Shown: positions 1 through 7,936, numbered from the stretch's first letter. The stretch is 35,323 nt of DNA from an uncultured Oscillibacter sp. (GCA_950097035.1 CATNDT010000009.1:1-35323); one strand, 5' to 3'. The notes: generated from the letters alone by a model not told the origin. A program made the numbers and translations.

Positions 1-536
1 CGCCGCAGTAGTGCAGACGGTTTTGCCGTTAAAATGGAGCGGACGAAAGCGGGGGGCAGGGTTGTCAAATCCTGTTCCCCGTTTTCGGCGGCGAAATGGC
101 AACGACAAAAATCCAGACAGTCAAGGGGGGAGAGCAATGTCATTAAGTTAAGCCCCAGCCCCCACCGCTAAGGGTCAAATTTCCCGGCGACTTTCTTGAC
201 ATTTCAAAAATCCTTCGTGACGACCTGAAAAATGGGGGGTACGTACCCGTCCCCTCTGTCGCCATGTTTTTTGAAAAAGCCCGTTTTGGCAGCTCAAAAT
301 GGCCTTTTCCCCAAAAAGAAATGCCCGCTTAACTTAACGGGGCAGAAAACAGGTCGAATAGCAAATGATGTCTTGAAAATTCAACAAGCCTTGCCTACGT
401 GTGAAAAAACAAGATAATTCCTCATTTTAAGTGATAACACAGACTGCCCTAGAATCTCAACTTGTCCGGCCTATGTATTAAAAACCAATCCTGCGAATTT
501 TTCGCGATGGGTATTTCTTGAAAATTTCCGCATTTT
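1..536. other. Left-edge stretch with no supportable gene
   Basis: Two overlapping forward frames stay open from the left edge to about 150 and 171. Neither gives a recognisable protein, so they could be the tail of a gene cut by the window or chance. An 11-bp inverted repeat, TTAAGTTAAGC at 143-153 and GCTTAACTTAA at 327-337, brackets a non-coding stretch. Composition drops to clearly AT-rich after about 400, unlike the rest of the window, which fits an acquired or mobile-element-flanking segment. A 61-codon frame at 232-417 lacks a ribosome binding site and recognisable features and is not called. Confidence 0.4.
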
Positions 537-863
537 ATGTATCGGTATGAAGTCTTTGATGTGATTGTTGATCTTCTAATTTCCCAGGGAGGGCGCGTAA
601 AAAAAGGCAACGGACGTAATTTCAAGTTAGGAGAGCCAGGCTGTAATGAAACAACAGTTGTCGAAACTATTGTCGGAACTATTGGGTATAACTATTTTCA
701 TAAAGAAACGGGAACATCAGTTTTTGATCCCGTGTTTGCATTAGCGGCGATTTTAGAATGGGCTGGAATTGTGAATAACGAGCGAGGAGAACTAGTTTTG
801 ACAGCTTCATATCAAAAAATCCTGCACTCTCATGATAGAACGGAGGTAACAAGGTTATGGTGA
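537..863 (+). CDS. Hypothetical 108-aa protein, AT-rich
   Basis: I do not recognise this gene. It encodes 108 residues with a soluble, mixed alpha/beta look and no membrane segment. The C-terminal part (LAAILEWAGIVN, then a short charged turn and ELVLT) resembles a helix-turn-strand pattern as in winged-helix domains, but this is only an impression. An in-frame TGA at 519-521 bounds the ORF upstream, and there is no convincing ribosome binding site, so it may be the 3' part of a decayed longer gene. Base use is much more AT-rich than the rest of the window, suggesting transfer. Its stop codon overlaps the start of the 36-aa peptide at 857 (ATGGTGA), consistent with coupled translation. Confidence 0.5.
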   Translation: MYRYEVFDVIVDLLISQGGRVKKGNGRNFKLGEPGCNETTVVETIVGTIGYNYFHKETGTSVFDPVFALAAILEWAGIVNNERGELVLTASYQKILHSHDRTEVTRLW

Positions 864-967
864 AGATGATTAAGTCGCTTTTGTTCTTTTCCCTTTTTTC
901 TCTTTTGGTTTTATCCGGGGTTTACTCAAGAATAATTTTTAATCTCATATGCACTTACATGGTTTGA
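857..967 (+). CDS. Small hydrophobic peptide, 36 aa
   Basis: This short frame starts at an ATG inside the last codons of the preceding ORF and is preceded by GGAGG at 842-846 with good spacing. The product begins MVKMIKSLLFF and is dominated by Leu, Phe, Ser and Val up to about residue 32. That is one membrane-spanning helix after a short basic N-terminus. Overlap with the 108-aa ORF suggests the two are translated as a pair. Single-pass peptides of this size include type I toxin-like peptides, small membrane regulators and leader peptides, and the sequence alone does not say which. No antitoxin RNA was identified. Confidence 0.4.
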   Translation: MVKMIKSLLFFSLFSLLVLSGVYSRIIFNLICTYMV

Positions 968-987
968 TACTACAATAATCCGTAAGC

Positions 988-1135
988 TGTAAAAAAGTAC
1001 CCACCCCGTAAAATGAACCGGTCCAGATAGTGCGGACAGCACAAAAAAGGGACCACAGGTAGGAAGAATTAAGTTTTATGCGGAGTGGCGCAGCGCAAGC
1101 GGCGCCACTCCAGTCTTTAACTGAATACGCTCATG
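988..1135 (-). mobile_element. IS3-family transposase tail and IS end (remnant)
   Basis: The last 19 codons of the leftward frame ending at 1076 read HERIQLKTGVAPLALRHSA. This matches the YNxERxQ..L...P...R tail typical of IS3-family rve/DDE transposases and does not look like the DUF4340 protein it is fused to. Beyond the stop lies about 85 bp of non-coding sequence ending near TGTAAAAAAGTACCC at 988, which starts with the TG dinucleotide common at IS3 termini. Only the transposase 3' end and one terminus remain; the catalytic domain and other end are absent. The exact terminus is inferred. Confidence 0.5.
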
Positions 1136-1499
1136 ATAGGTGATGCTGTATGTCTCAGCGCCCGCAAATTGAATTTGGGTCACATGGTCAAAGGAAGGAA
1201 TTTCATCGTGCTCTATCATATCCTTGAGAACGGCGTCATACTCGTCCAACAGATCATACTTGACCAGATAGACGTTTCCATCCCCGATAGAGACATACCT
1301 CGTCCTTGTGGAAAGACAGAGCTTCGCCATTGTACTCCCAGGAGAGGGATTGCACGAATTCGCCGGACGGCTCCAGAATGATTTCATCGCTGTTTTTGAT
1401 CCGCTCCTTCCGCTCCTCCATCTGCATGAGCGCAAACGTAGCGATACAGGCCACAGCCAGAACACCCAGAAGAACAAAGGGCTTTTTAGACCGGTTCAT
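1136..1499 (-). pseudogene. DUF4340-domain protein, internally deleted and truncated
   Basis: The frame beginning at 1499 encodes an N-terminal membrane anchor (KKPFVLLGVLAVACIATFAL) followed by residues typical of a DUF4340 protein (SLSWEYNGEALSFHKDE). At about 1300 the homologous sequence jumps to another frame, where YVSIGDGNVYLVKYDLLDEY continues a later part of the same family fold. The intervening stretch and reading frame are therefore lost, and the 3' end is replaced by the IS3-type tail at 1135. DUF4340 proteins accompany GldG/ABC-2 type exporters, which fits the adjacent GldG remnant. Not expected to be functional. Confidence 0.65.
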
Positions 1500-2325
1500 T
1501 TTGCAGCCTCCTTCTTCTCACTACCACCCAGATGCCGGCGCCCAGATGCCGGCGCCCAGATGCCGGCGCCCAGATACAGCAACGGAAACACGCCGGTCAA
1601 GGTCACCTTCAGCAACGAGGCAGCAGAATCACTGATGGTCAGATTCAGCGACTTGCTGCGGATTGCCATAGCCTCTGTCTCACCGATCAACGAGGACAGG
1701 GCATTCATCCCCAATTCCTCTTGAGAGATGTCGCTCTCCGGGGCGTAGATCATGACACAGTCCGCGTCCTCCGGTATCGCATCCACCGTCAGCAAAGAGA
1801 GGGTGCCGGTTTCAAAATTCTCTTTTTCCAGCTGTTCCCGGAAGGAGGCCGGGAGACCGGCCTCTCCGTGGCCCTCCAGAATGTAAATCCGGGGGCAACG
1901 TTTCGCTGACCACATAGTCAATGGCGGAAGTAATCGCACCCTCGCCGTCAAAGGACGTGCTGTAAGAATAGGAGTAAATGTCCGGGTTTTTCTTCACCAC
2001 CCGGATATGGCCGGAGAGGCTGTCGTATTTTTCCAGCAGGTTTTCGATCACTTTATCTTCCTGGCCAGACTGCACCACCCAATAGATGGTCACATCCTGT
2101 TCCAGGGCGTTGACCACCACCCTGGTATTGCCGGTGATGGAATAGAGCCTGGAGGCGCTGATGTCGTATCTGGTCATCGTGACGGGCAAGGCGGAGACAA
2201 AAATGTTGACCACAACCAAAATCGCCAGTACCACCGCAGAGATCGCCAGAGAGTAGGAGCCTCCGCGCAGGGCGTTCCAGCTCTCTGCTCTGCCGGACTT
2301 TTGGAAGTTCCGTTATGCCACCACA
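1500..2325 (-). pseudogene. GldG-family ABC transporter auxiliary protein, decayed
   Basis: Reading leftward from about 2325, a frame encodes WNALRGGSYS, a membrane helix (LAISAVVLAILVVVNIFVSALP) and a GldG-like extracytoplasmic region (YSITGNTRVVVNALEQDVTIYWVV). A single-base shift in a CCCCC run near 1893 moves homology to the next frame (RIYILEGHGEAGLP). At about 1714 the text jumps from SDISQEEL to NALSSLIGETEAMAIRSKSL, near the usual C-terminus, so a large internal part is missing. The final membrane helix (LLKVTLTGVFPLLYLGAGIW) is followed by a 14-bp tandem repeat that shifts the frame. The start codon is also lost, since an in-frame stop lies just upstream. Confidence 0.7.
1527..1575. 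repeat. 14-bp tandem repeat, 3.5 copies
   Basis: Three exact copies of CCCAGATGCCGGCG lie at 1527-1540, 1541-1554 and 1555-1568, followed by a half copy CCCAGAT. It sits in the last codons of the GldG remnant. Removing two units (28 bp) would restore a frame encoding a short basic C-terminus whose stop overlaps the start of the DUF4340 gene, as expected for coupled genes. The expansion therefore probably caused the terminal frameshift. Confidence 0.85.
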
Positions 2326-2936
2326 AACCGGATGGACAGGGCTATTTTTATTCTTCACCAGAATGGAGGAACCTTCCTCCCGGTTCTCATCTTGATCCCT
2401 CCGATTTCAATTTTCAGGTTACACCGGAAACCGCCTTTGAAATCCGGTATTTCATCGTGGAGCTGACAGCGCAAAAAGAAATGGCGTCCGTTGATCTGGA
2501 TCATATTGCCGCACTGGACCGCCAGATAGTGGTGGATACTGTCAGCCGGATTATAGACGCCGGAATAGCACATGGGTATGCGGACCATTATCGTTTCGGC
2601 GTCTTTCCAAATGAGGATGGCGGAAGCACCGTTATCGTGCCGGACTGTTTTCTCCAGCTTCAGGCGGTTAATAATATGCTGTGCATCACAGTTTTCATGT
2701 TTCTTGCCTGTATCCTTATCGTTTTTATCCTGATGCTGTTTTTGTCCAAACGTGCCATTCGTCCTTTTGTTGATAATCTGGAACGGCAGCGGCAGTTTGT
2801 CGCCGACGCCTCCCATGAGCTGAAAACGCCGCTGGCCGAAGCGGACGGGAAATCAATGACAGCGGAAATTGTGGACGGGGTAATTACCTTTACCGCGGTG
2901 ATCCCGCAGGCAGGCCGACGCCAATGCCGGAGATGA
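2316..2936 (+). pseudogene. Sensor histidine kinase fragment with catalytic domain deleted
   Basis: From about 2390 the frame encodes a kinase sensor region (FQVTPETAFEIRYFIVEL), a membrane helix (LCITVFMFLACILIVFILMLFL), and the dimerisation/phospho-acceptor segment RQFVADASHELKTPL with the H-box His. Directly after ELKTPLA it jumps to EADGKSMTAEIVDGVITFTAVIP, which looks like the last strands of a HATPase_c domain. Nearly all of the DHp second helix and ATP-binding core are missing. Upstream, similar text (MDRAIFILHQNGGTF) lies in another frame, implying a frameshift near 2380, and the N-terminus with the first membrane helix is absent. No response regulator is nearby. Confidence 0.65.
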
Positions 2937-3047
2937 ACAATCCGTTTTTTACCCGGGCAAAAGCGGCCGCAAGCTATGCACACCACTCTGACAGGGCGCG
3001 GCCACGCCGGTGATCCGAAACGCCTGCTCCGGCGTCTCCCTCTCCCG

Positions 3048-3920
3048 TCAGCCCTTCTCCATCCGCTCCTTGACGCTCTTTCCAAAGGGCGTGGCGGCAA
3101 GGCCGCCCAGAGCGGTCTCCCGCAGCTCCACCGGCAGGCGGCGGCCCACGTCGCCCATGCAGTCGATGACCTCGTCCACCGGGACCCGGCTGACAACCCC
3201 TGCCAGGGCCATGTCCGCACAGCTTACGGCATTCACCGCGCCAATGACGTTTCGCTTCACGCAGGGCACCTCCACCAGGCCCGCAACCGGGTCACAGACC
3301 AGACCCATCAGGTTTTTCAGCGCCATGGCCACGGCGTGGCCGATCTGGGCGGAATCGCCGCCCCGCAGGGCCGTCAGCGCGCCCGCCGCCATAGCGGAGG
3401 CAGAACCCACCTCCGCCTGGCACCCGCCGGAGGCCCCGGCGATGCTGGCCCGGTAACCAATCACCGCGCCGACGCCGGCGGAAACGTACAGCGCTTTCAC
3501 CAGCTCATCCTCCGCGGCCCGCCCGGCCTTGTAGAGGGGGACCAGCACCGCAGGCAGCACGCCGCAGGCCCCGGCCGTGGGGGCCGCCACAATCTTTCGC
3601 ATGCAGGCGTTGGACTCACCCACGCACAGCGCCGTGGCGATCACCTCCCGCAGGTAGGGGCCGCACAGTGTCTCCCCCGCCGCGGCGTACTCCCGCATCC
3701 GCTGCCCGTCGCCTCCCACCAGGCCGCTTAAGGACCTCCGGTCCCCCTGGTAGGCCTCCACCGAGTCCAGCATGGCCCGCCATGTGGCCCGCATCTTCTC
3801 AAAGGAGGCCTCTGCGGTCACCTCCCGCTCCTCCACGTCGGTGTCCAGCACCACCTGCCAAAAGGGCTTTTGGCCGCTCTCCGCCGCGTCAAAGATCTCC
3901 TGCATGGAATCCAGCGCCAT
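3048..3920 (-). CDS. sdaAA: L-serine dehydratase, iron-sulfur-dependent, alpha subunit
   Basis: This is the catalytic subunit of the oxygen-sensitive two-subunit enzyme that converts L-serine to pyruvate and ammonia. It is 290 residues, normal for the family. The three cluster-ligand cysteines are visible as C167 (ASGGCQAE), C209 (MGLVCDP) and C220 (VEVPC). Their spacing of 42 and 11 matches that in known bacterial L-serine dehydratases. The C-terminal LGGLAATPFG segment is also typical. The ATG follows the sdaAB stop by one base (TGAGATG on the coding strand), so the two are translated as a pair. Cytoplasmic; feeds serine carbon to pyruvate in fermentation. Confidence 0.96.
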   Translation of the reverse strand: MALDSMQEIFDAAESGQKPFWQVVLDTDVEEREVTAEASFEKMRATWRAMLDSVEAYQGDRRSLSGLVGGDGQRMREYAAAGETLCGPYLREVIATALCVGESNACMRKIVAAPTAGACGVLPAVLVPLYKAGRAAEDELVKALYVSAGVGAVIGYRASIAGASGGCQAEVGSASAMAAGALTALRGGDSAQIGHAVAMALKNLMGLVCDPVAGLVEVPCVKRNVIGAVNAVSCADMALAGVVSRVPVDEVIDCMGDVGRRLPVELRETALGGLAATPFGKSVKERMEKG

Positions 3921-3921
3921 C

Positions 3922-4590
3922 TCAGTCCGCCTCCTTCTCGTAATAAGTCACCCGTTCCACACCGGGCACCTCCGCGACCATCTCCCGGGCCACCGGCGAG
4001 ACGGGCTGGTCCGTCTCCAGCACCATCAGCGCCTCGCCGCCCCGCCGGTCCCGGCAGAGGCTCATATTGGCCACATTGGCCCGGAATTTTGAGAGCTCTT
4101 TGGTAATGGCCGCCAGCGTCCCCGGAATATCCCGGTGCCGGACGATCAGGGTGTTAAAATCGCCGGTAAAGCCCACGTCCACGCCGTCCACCTGCTCCAC
4201 ACGAATGCGCCCGCCGCCGGTAGACACCGCGCGCAGCACCAGCCGCCGCCCGTCCTCCGCCGTCACCTCCAGCACCGCCGTGTTGGGGTGGGCCTCCCGC
4301 AGCTGGATGACCTTAAATAAAAATTCCAGCCCCCGCTCCTTCGCGATTTCAAAGCTGTTGGGCACGTCCAGGTCGTCCGGCGCCATCCCCAAAAGTCCCG
4401 CCACCAGAGCCCGGTCTGTGCCGTGTCCCCGTCCGGTCTCCGCAAAGGAGCCGTAAAGCCCGATCTCCGCCCTGACCGGTTCGCCGCCCAGCAGCGTTCG
4501 CGCCATTCTTCCGATGCGCACCGCTCCCGCCGTGTGGGAGCTGGAGGGCCCCACCATCACAGGGCCCAGAATATCAAAAATATCAATCAT
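3922..4590 (-). CDS. sdaAB: L-serine dehydratase, iron-sulfur-dependent, beta subunit
   Basis: This 222-residue subunit begins MIDIFDILGPVMVGPSSSHTAGA, the hallmark N-terminus of SdaAB; the SSSHT segment takes part in substrate binding. The C-terminal 75 or so residues (TLIVRHRDIPGTLAAITKEL) form an ACT domain, the regulatory module of the family. I chose the ATG at 4590 over an upstream in-frame start at 4707 because the family starts here and AAAGGA precedes it with good spacing. It is first in a two-gene operon with sdaAA. Confidence 0.95.
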   Translation of the reverse strand: MIDIFDILGPVMVGPSSSHTAGAVRIGRMARTLLGGEPVRAEIGLYGSFAETGRGHGTDRALVAGLLGMAPDDLDVPNSFEIAKERGLEFLFKVIQLREAHPNTAVLEVTAEDGRRLVLRAVSTGGGRIRVEQVDGVDVGFTGDFNTLIVRHRDIPGTLAAITKELSKFRANVANMSLCRDRRGGEALMVLETDQPVSPVAREMVAEVPGVERVTYYEKEAD

Positions 4591-4608
4591 TGCCAGCGTT
4601 CCTTTCCC

Positions 4609-4625
4609 GCGCCGGGTCCCGGCGC
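4609..4625 (-). promoter_or_regulatory. Perfect GC-rich hairpin in sdaAB leader
   Basis: GCGCCGGG and CCCGGCGC flank a single base immediately upstream of the sdaAB ribosome binding site. With a realistic hairpin loop it would form a strong stem next to the ribosome landing site and could lower or gate translation. Farther upstream a TTGTGA / TACGCT pair with 17-bp spacing on the reverse strand (about 4642-4670) is a possible sdaAB promoter. Confidence 0.35.
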
Positions 4626-4710
4626 CGCTTATCGTTTTACAGCGTACCACACCGTTCCCCATTTCACAAGAGGGCATTTCATGCCGCTGTGCTATTGTCA
4701 AATCCACCCC

Positions 4711-4738
4711 TTTTCAATCTCCGGAAACATGGTATAAT
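4711..4738 (+). promoter_or_regulatory. SigA-type promoter for the 4,830 gene
   Basis: TTTTCA (4711-4716) and a perfect TATAAT (4733-4738) are separated by 16 bp. Transcription would begin near 4745, giving a leader of about 85 nt before the next rightward gene. Confidence 0.6.
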
Positions 4739-4829
4739 GAATCTATCCCAAATCCTCCGCCGCTAAACCCACCGAAGAAGACTCACCGCCACAAAAGGGA
4801 AAGGAGGTGTACAAGCCATTGCAAAAAAA

Positions 4830-5522
4830 ATGATCGCAGCCTACCTCGACATGCTGGGAACCACCGATATGATCCAATCCGCGGGCAGCGCGGAGGCCTG
4901 CCGGAATCTGCACGCTCTGTATCAAAGAGCATACGCGCTGGGGACAGGCCAGACCTTTGGTGAAATCAATATCAAGATTTTCTCAGACAACCTGATTTTG
5001 GCGCAGGCGCTGGACGGCAAAAACGACAAGGCCATTATCTCCTCATTTATCCAGGTCATCGCGGCGCTTCAGTTCGACTCCCTCAGTACATACGACTGGC
5101 TGCTGCGGGGCGGAATCACGATAGGCGACCTCTTTATGGACGACATCATGGTCTGGGGCGAGGCGCTGGTGCGGAGCTATCAGCTGGAAGATCATGTCGC
5201 CGTTTTTCCCAGGGTTGTCATCGATCCGACGCCGGATATCTACGCCGCCCTGTCCAGGGCGGGAATCCACGGAAACTCGTGGCTCCAGTATGATGCGGAC
5301 GGACTGTATTTTCTGCACTATCTCTACAGCAGATGGAATTACCGGGATCTGGCACAAAGCATGTGCAGGTCATTTGACCACATTCTGGAGAGAACCCGGA
5401 AGAGCGGCGGAACCATCTCTCCGGGAATCCTTCAAAAGCTCTCCTGGCACAAGCGGTATGTAAACCGCTTTCTCCGCACCCTTGAAAATCCCAGCGCCCT
5501 CCTGCGCCTCCCCTCCATTTGA
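4830..5522 (+). CDS. Uncharacterised protein, possible nucleotide-cyclase-like fold
   Basis: A 230-residue soluble protein that I cannot name. Three patterns recall the class III nucleotidyl-cyclase/GGDEF-type palm fold: IAAYLDMLG (Asp at the end of a first strand), INIKIFSDNLIL (Asp in a strand turn), and LRGGITIGDLFMDD followed by GEALVRSYQLED and PRVVID. Similar FLDxLG / FSD / RGGIxxG proteins are scattered singly in bacteria. Whether catalysis is retained is unknown. The ATG at 4830 is 22 bp from the AAGGAGG at 4801-4807; an in-frame ATT at 4818 has better spacing, so a rare ATT start adding four residues is possible. It is preceded by its own good promoter and is apparently monocistronic. 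Confidence 0.6.
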   Translation: MIAAYLDMLGTTDMIQSAGSAEACRNLHALYQRAYALGTGQTFGEINIKIFSDNLILAQALDGKNDKAIISSFIQVIAALQFDSLSTYDWLLRGGITIGDLFMDDIMVWGEALVRSYQLEDHVAVFPRVVIDPTPDIYAALSRAGIHGNSWLQYDADGLYFLHYLYSRWNYRDLAQSMCRSFDHILERTRKSGGTISPGILQKLSWHKRYVNRFLRTLENPSALLRLPSI

Positions 5523-5602
5523 CGATCTGAAACGGGCGGGCGGCAAAGGCGCCGGATATCCCCGTTTCCCCATGCCATTTTCTAATAAGGAGCGTGCGCC
5601 CC

Positions 5603-6961
5603 ATGTCTACCCTTCTGCTGAAAAACCTCCACACCCTGGTGACCTGTGACGACCGGGATGCCGTACTGCACCATGTGGACCTCTACTGTGAGGACGGCGT
5701 GATCCGCGCCATCGGCCCCAATCTCCCCCAGTCTGCCGCCGATGTGATCGACGGCAGCCATTACTGGTGCTATCCGGGCCTTGTGAATACCCACCACCAC
5801 CTGTATCAGGTCTTCTCCCGGAATCTGCCCCAGGTGCAGAATCTGGAGCTGTTCGACTGGCTCACCGCCCTGTATGAGATCTGGAAGGGCCTGGATGAGA
5901 CGGTGGTCCGCCTCTCCTCCCTCACCGGCATGGGCGAGCTGTTAAAGCACGGCTGCACCACCTGCTTCGACCACCACTATGTCTTCCCCGCCGGGGCTGG
6001 CGACCTGCTGGGGGCCCAGTTTGCCGCCGCGGAGGAGCTGGGCATCCGGATGTTCGCCTCCCGGGGCAGCATGGATCTAAGCCGCAAGGACGGCGGCCTT
6101 CCGCCGGACAGCGTGGTGCAGACGGTGGATGAGATCATGCGGGACTCCGTACGGGCCATTGAAACCTGGCACGACCCCGCTCCCGGCTCCATGCGCCAGG
6201 TGGCTCTGGCCCCCTGCTCCCCCTTCTCCGTGTCGGCTGAGCTGCTGCGGCAGAGCGCCCTTCTGGCCCGGCAGTACGGTGTGCGCCTCCACACCCATCT
6301 GTGCGAGACAAAGGACGAGGAGGCCTTTATGCTCCGCACCCGCCACATGCGCCCCCTGGAGTTTATGGACTCCCTGGGCTGGACCGGCCCGGACGTGTGG
6401 TATGCCCACGGCATCCACTTTAACGACGATGAACTGCGCCGGCTGGCAAAAACCGGCACCGGCGTGGCCCACTGCCCCATCAGCAATATGAAGCTCTCCT
6501 CCGGCGTGGCCCGGGTGCCCGAGATGCTGGAGCTGGGGGTCCCCGTGGGTCTGGCCGTGGACGGCTCCGCCTCCAACGACGGCTCGTCGCTGCTGGAGGA
6601 ACTCCGCGTATGCTATCTGCTCCACCGCCTCCACGCCAGCGACAGGGCCCCCTCGGGCTATCAGGTGCTGAAAATGGCCACCCGGGGCAGCGCCCGCCTG
6701 CTGGGCCGAACGGACATCGGCTCTCTGGAGAGCGGCAAATGCGCGGACCTGTTCTTGGTGGATTCCCGCCGGCTGGAGCTGGTGGGCGGCGAGTATGGCC
6801 CCGCCGACGTGCTGGCCACCGTGGGGCTCCGGGGAGCGGTGGACTACACCGTGGTAAACGGCCGCGTGGTAGTGCGGGAGGGGCGCCTGGTCACCGTGGA
6901 CGAGGCAAAGACCGCCCGCGACGCCCGGCAGGCCTGCCGGCGCTACCTGGACGGCGTATAA
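5603..6961 (+). CDS. 8-oxoguanine deaminase / amidohydrolase
   Basis: A 452-residue amidohydrolase-superfamily enzyme, probably deaminating 8-oxoguanine to urate or a related purine or triazine. Metal-site motifs are visible in order: NTHHHLYQ (HxH), HTHLCE, YAHGIHF and DGSASND. The NLPQVQNLELFDWLTALYEIW segment is characteristic of the 8-oxoguanine deaminase/AtzB-like branch. The C-terminal LLGRTDIGSLESGKCADLFLVD returns to the small beta-sandwich domain. I chose ATG 5603, ten bases after AAGGAG, over a GTG at 5594 that is too close to it. Cytoplasmic, single gene, followed by a strong hairpin. Atrazine-type substrates are an alternative, but less likely. Confidence 0.88.
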   Translation: MSTLLLKNLHTLVTCDDRDAVLHHVDLYCEDGVIRAIGPNLPQSAADVIDGSHYWCYPGLVNTHHHLYQVFSRNLPQVQNLELFDWLTALYEIWKGLDETVVRLSSLTGMGELLKHGCTTCFDHHYVFPAGAGDLLGAQFAAAEELGIRMFASRGSMDLSRKDGGLPPDSVVQTVDEIMRDSVRAIETWHDPAPGSMRQVALAPCSPFSVSAELLRQSALLARQYGVRLHTHLCETKDEEAFMLRTRHMRPLEFMDSLGWTGPDVWYAHGIHFNDDELRRLAKTGTGVAHCPISNMKLSSGVARVPEMLELGVPVGLAVDGSASNDGSSLLEELRVCYLLHRLHASDRAPSGYQVLKMATRGSARLLGRTDIGSLESGKCADLFLVDSRRLELVGGEYGPADVLATVGLRGAVDYTVVNGRVVVREGRLVTVDEAKTARDARQACRRYLDGV

Positions 6962-6995
6962 TGGGAAAAGGACGCCGACGGCGTCCTTTTCCCAT
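6961..6995. terminator. Strong hairpin between convergent genes
   Basis: A perfect 17-bp inverted repeat around one base (ATGGGAAAAGGACGCCG and its complement) begins at the deaminase stop codon and lies between it and the convergent DegV gene. The stem carries A- and T-rich runs, so it may work in both directions, although no long T tract follows. Confidence 0.65.
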
Positions 6996-7023
6996 TATCG
7001 CTCATGCTGTTTTACTGTCAAAA

Positions 7024-7890
7024 TCAGTCCAGCACCTGCACGGCGGCGCCCAGCACACCGTCCCCGATGTAGACGCTCAGCGTGCCGTCGATCTCACCGT
7101 CCCAGATGTGGTCATAGTCCGGCAGAGCCGTCATCAGCTTTTGCCGGACGGTCTCCATCTCCTCCGCCGCGCCGCCGTTGGCCACTGCCAGATTATACCG
7201 GCGGTGGCTTCCGCAGGCGTCCACCGCCATGGCCACCAGCTTATCGATCACCTGGCGGCGGCCCCGCACCTTGGCCACAGACTGCAGCTGCCCGTCCGCG
7301 GCAAAGGTGATGATCGGCTTGATCTGCAGCAGCGTTCCCGCCGTGGCGGTCACCTTGCCGATGCGCCCGCCCCTCATCAGATACTCCAGCGTATCCACCG
7401 AGAAAAAGGGGTGGGAGCCGGCAATCAGCCGGGGGGCCCGGCGCTCCGTCAGCTCCTCCCAGCCCATGCCGCCGCGGATATCCTCCGCCAGCTGCAGCAG
7501 CGTCATCCCCATGCCCAGAGAGCCGCTGAGAGAGTCGAACACCTTAACCGGCAGCATTCCCCGGCACTCCTCGCCGACGAGCCGCACCAGGTTGTAAGTG
7601 CCGGACAGCCCGCTGGAGAGCATAACGGCGATCACACCGTCATACCCGTCCATTACAATCTGCCGCAGCGTCTTCTCAATATCCTCCCCGGTGGGCAGCG
7701 AGGTCTGCGGCAGCTCCCCGGCCCGCAGGCGGGCATAGATATCCTCTCCAAAGATGTCCACCCCGTCTGAGTACTCCCCGTCGGTGCAGCGAATCCGCAG
7801 CGGCACCCGGTAGATATGGTTCTCCTCCGCCAGGCGGGGCGAGAGATCTGCACAGGAATCGGTCAGCAGGGCAATTTTTTGTGGAATCAT
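7024..7890 (-). CDS. DegV family fatty-acid-binding protein
   Basis: A 288-residue DegV-fold protein of the type that binds a fatty acid (FakB-like) for phosphorylation by a FakA kinase. The N-terminal KIALLTDSCADLSP, the SLPTGEDIEKTL helix, the VMLSSGLSGTYN ligand loop and the RGGRIGKVTATAG motif are all typical. GGAGATG precedes the ATG at 7890. No FakA homologue is in the window. Acts in the cytoplasm in fatty-acid scavenging or lipid supply; the exact ligand is unknown. Confidence 0.92.
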   Translation of the reverse strand: MIPQKIALLTDSCADLSPRLAEENHIYRVPLRIRCTDGEYSDGVDIFGEDIYARLRAGELPQTSLPTGEDIEKTLRQIVMDGYDGVIAVMLSSGLSGTYNLVRLVGEECRGMLPVKVFDSLSGSLGMGMTLLQLAEDIRGGMGWEELTERRAPRLIAGSHPFFSVDTLEYLMRGGRIGKVTATAGTLLQIKPIITFAADGQLQSVAKVRGRRQVIDKLVAMAVDACGSHRRYNLAVANGGAAEEMETVRQKLMTALPDYDHIWDGEIDGTLSVYIGDGVLGAAVQVLD

Positions 7891-7936
7891 AATTCATCTC
7901 CAACTTTTCCAAAAGGGATATTAGCGCATTGGAGCA

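Noticed and set aside
232-417. 61-residue rightward ORF
   Set aside because: No ribosome site, no conserved features, and it crosses an inverted repeat in a probably non-coding region.
2007-2936. One 309-residue protein including the kinase fragment
   Set aside because: The first third is antisense to the GldG remnant and has random composition; only the part from about 2390 resembles a histidine kinase, so it is listed as a pseudogene.
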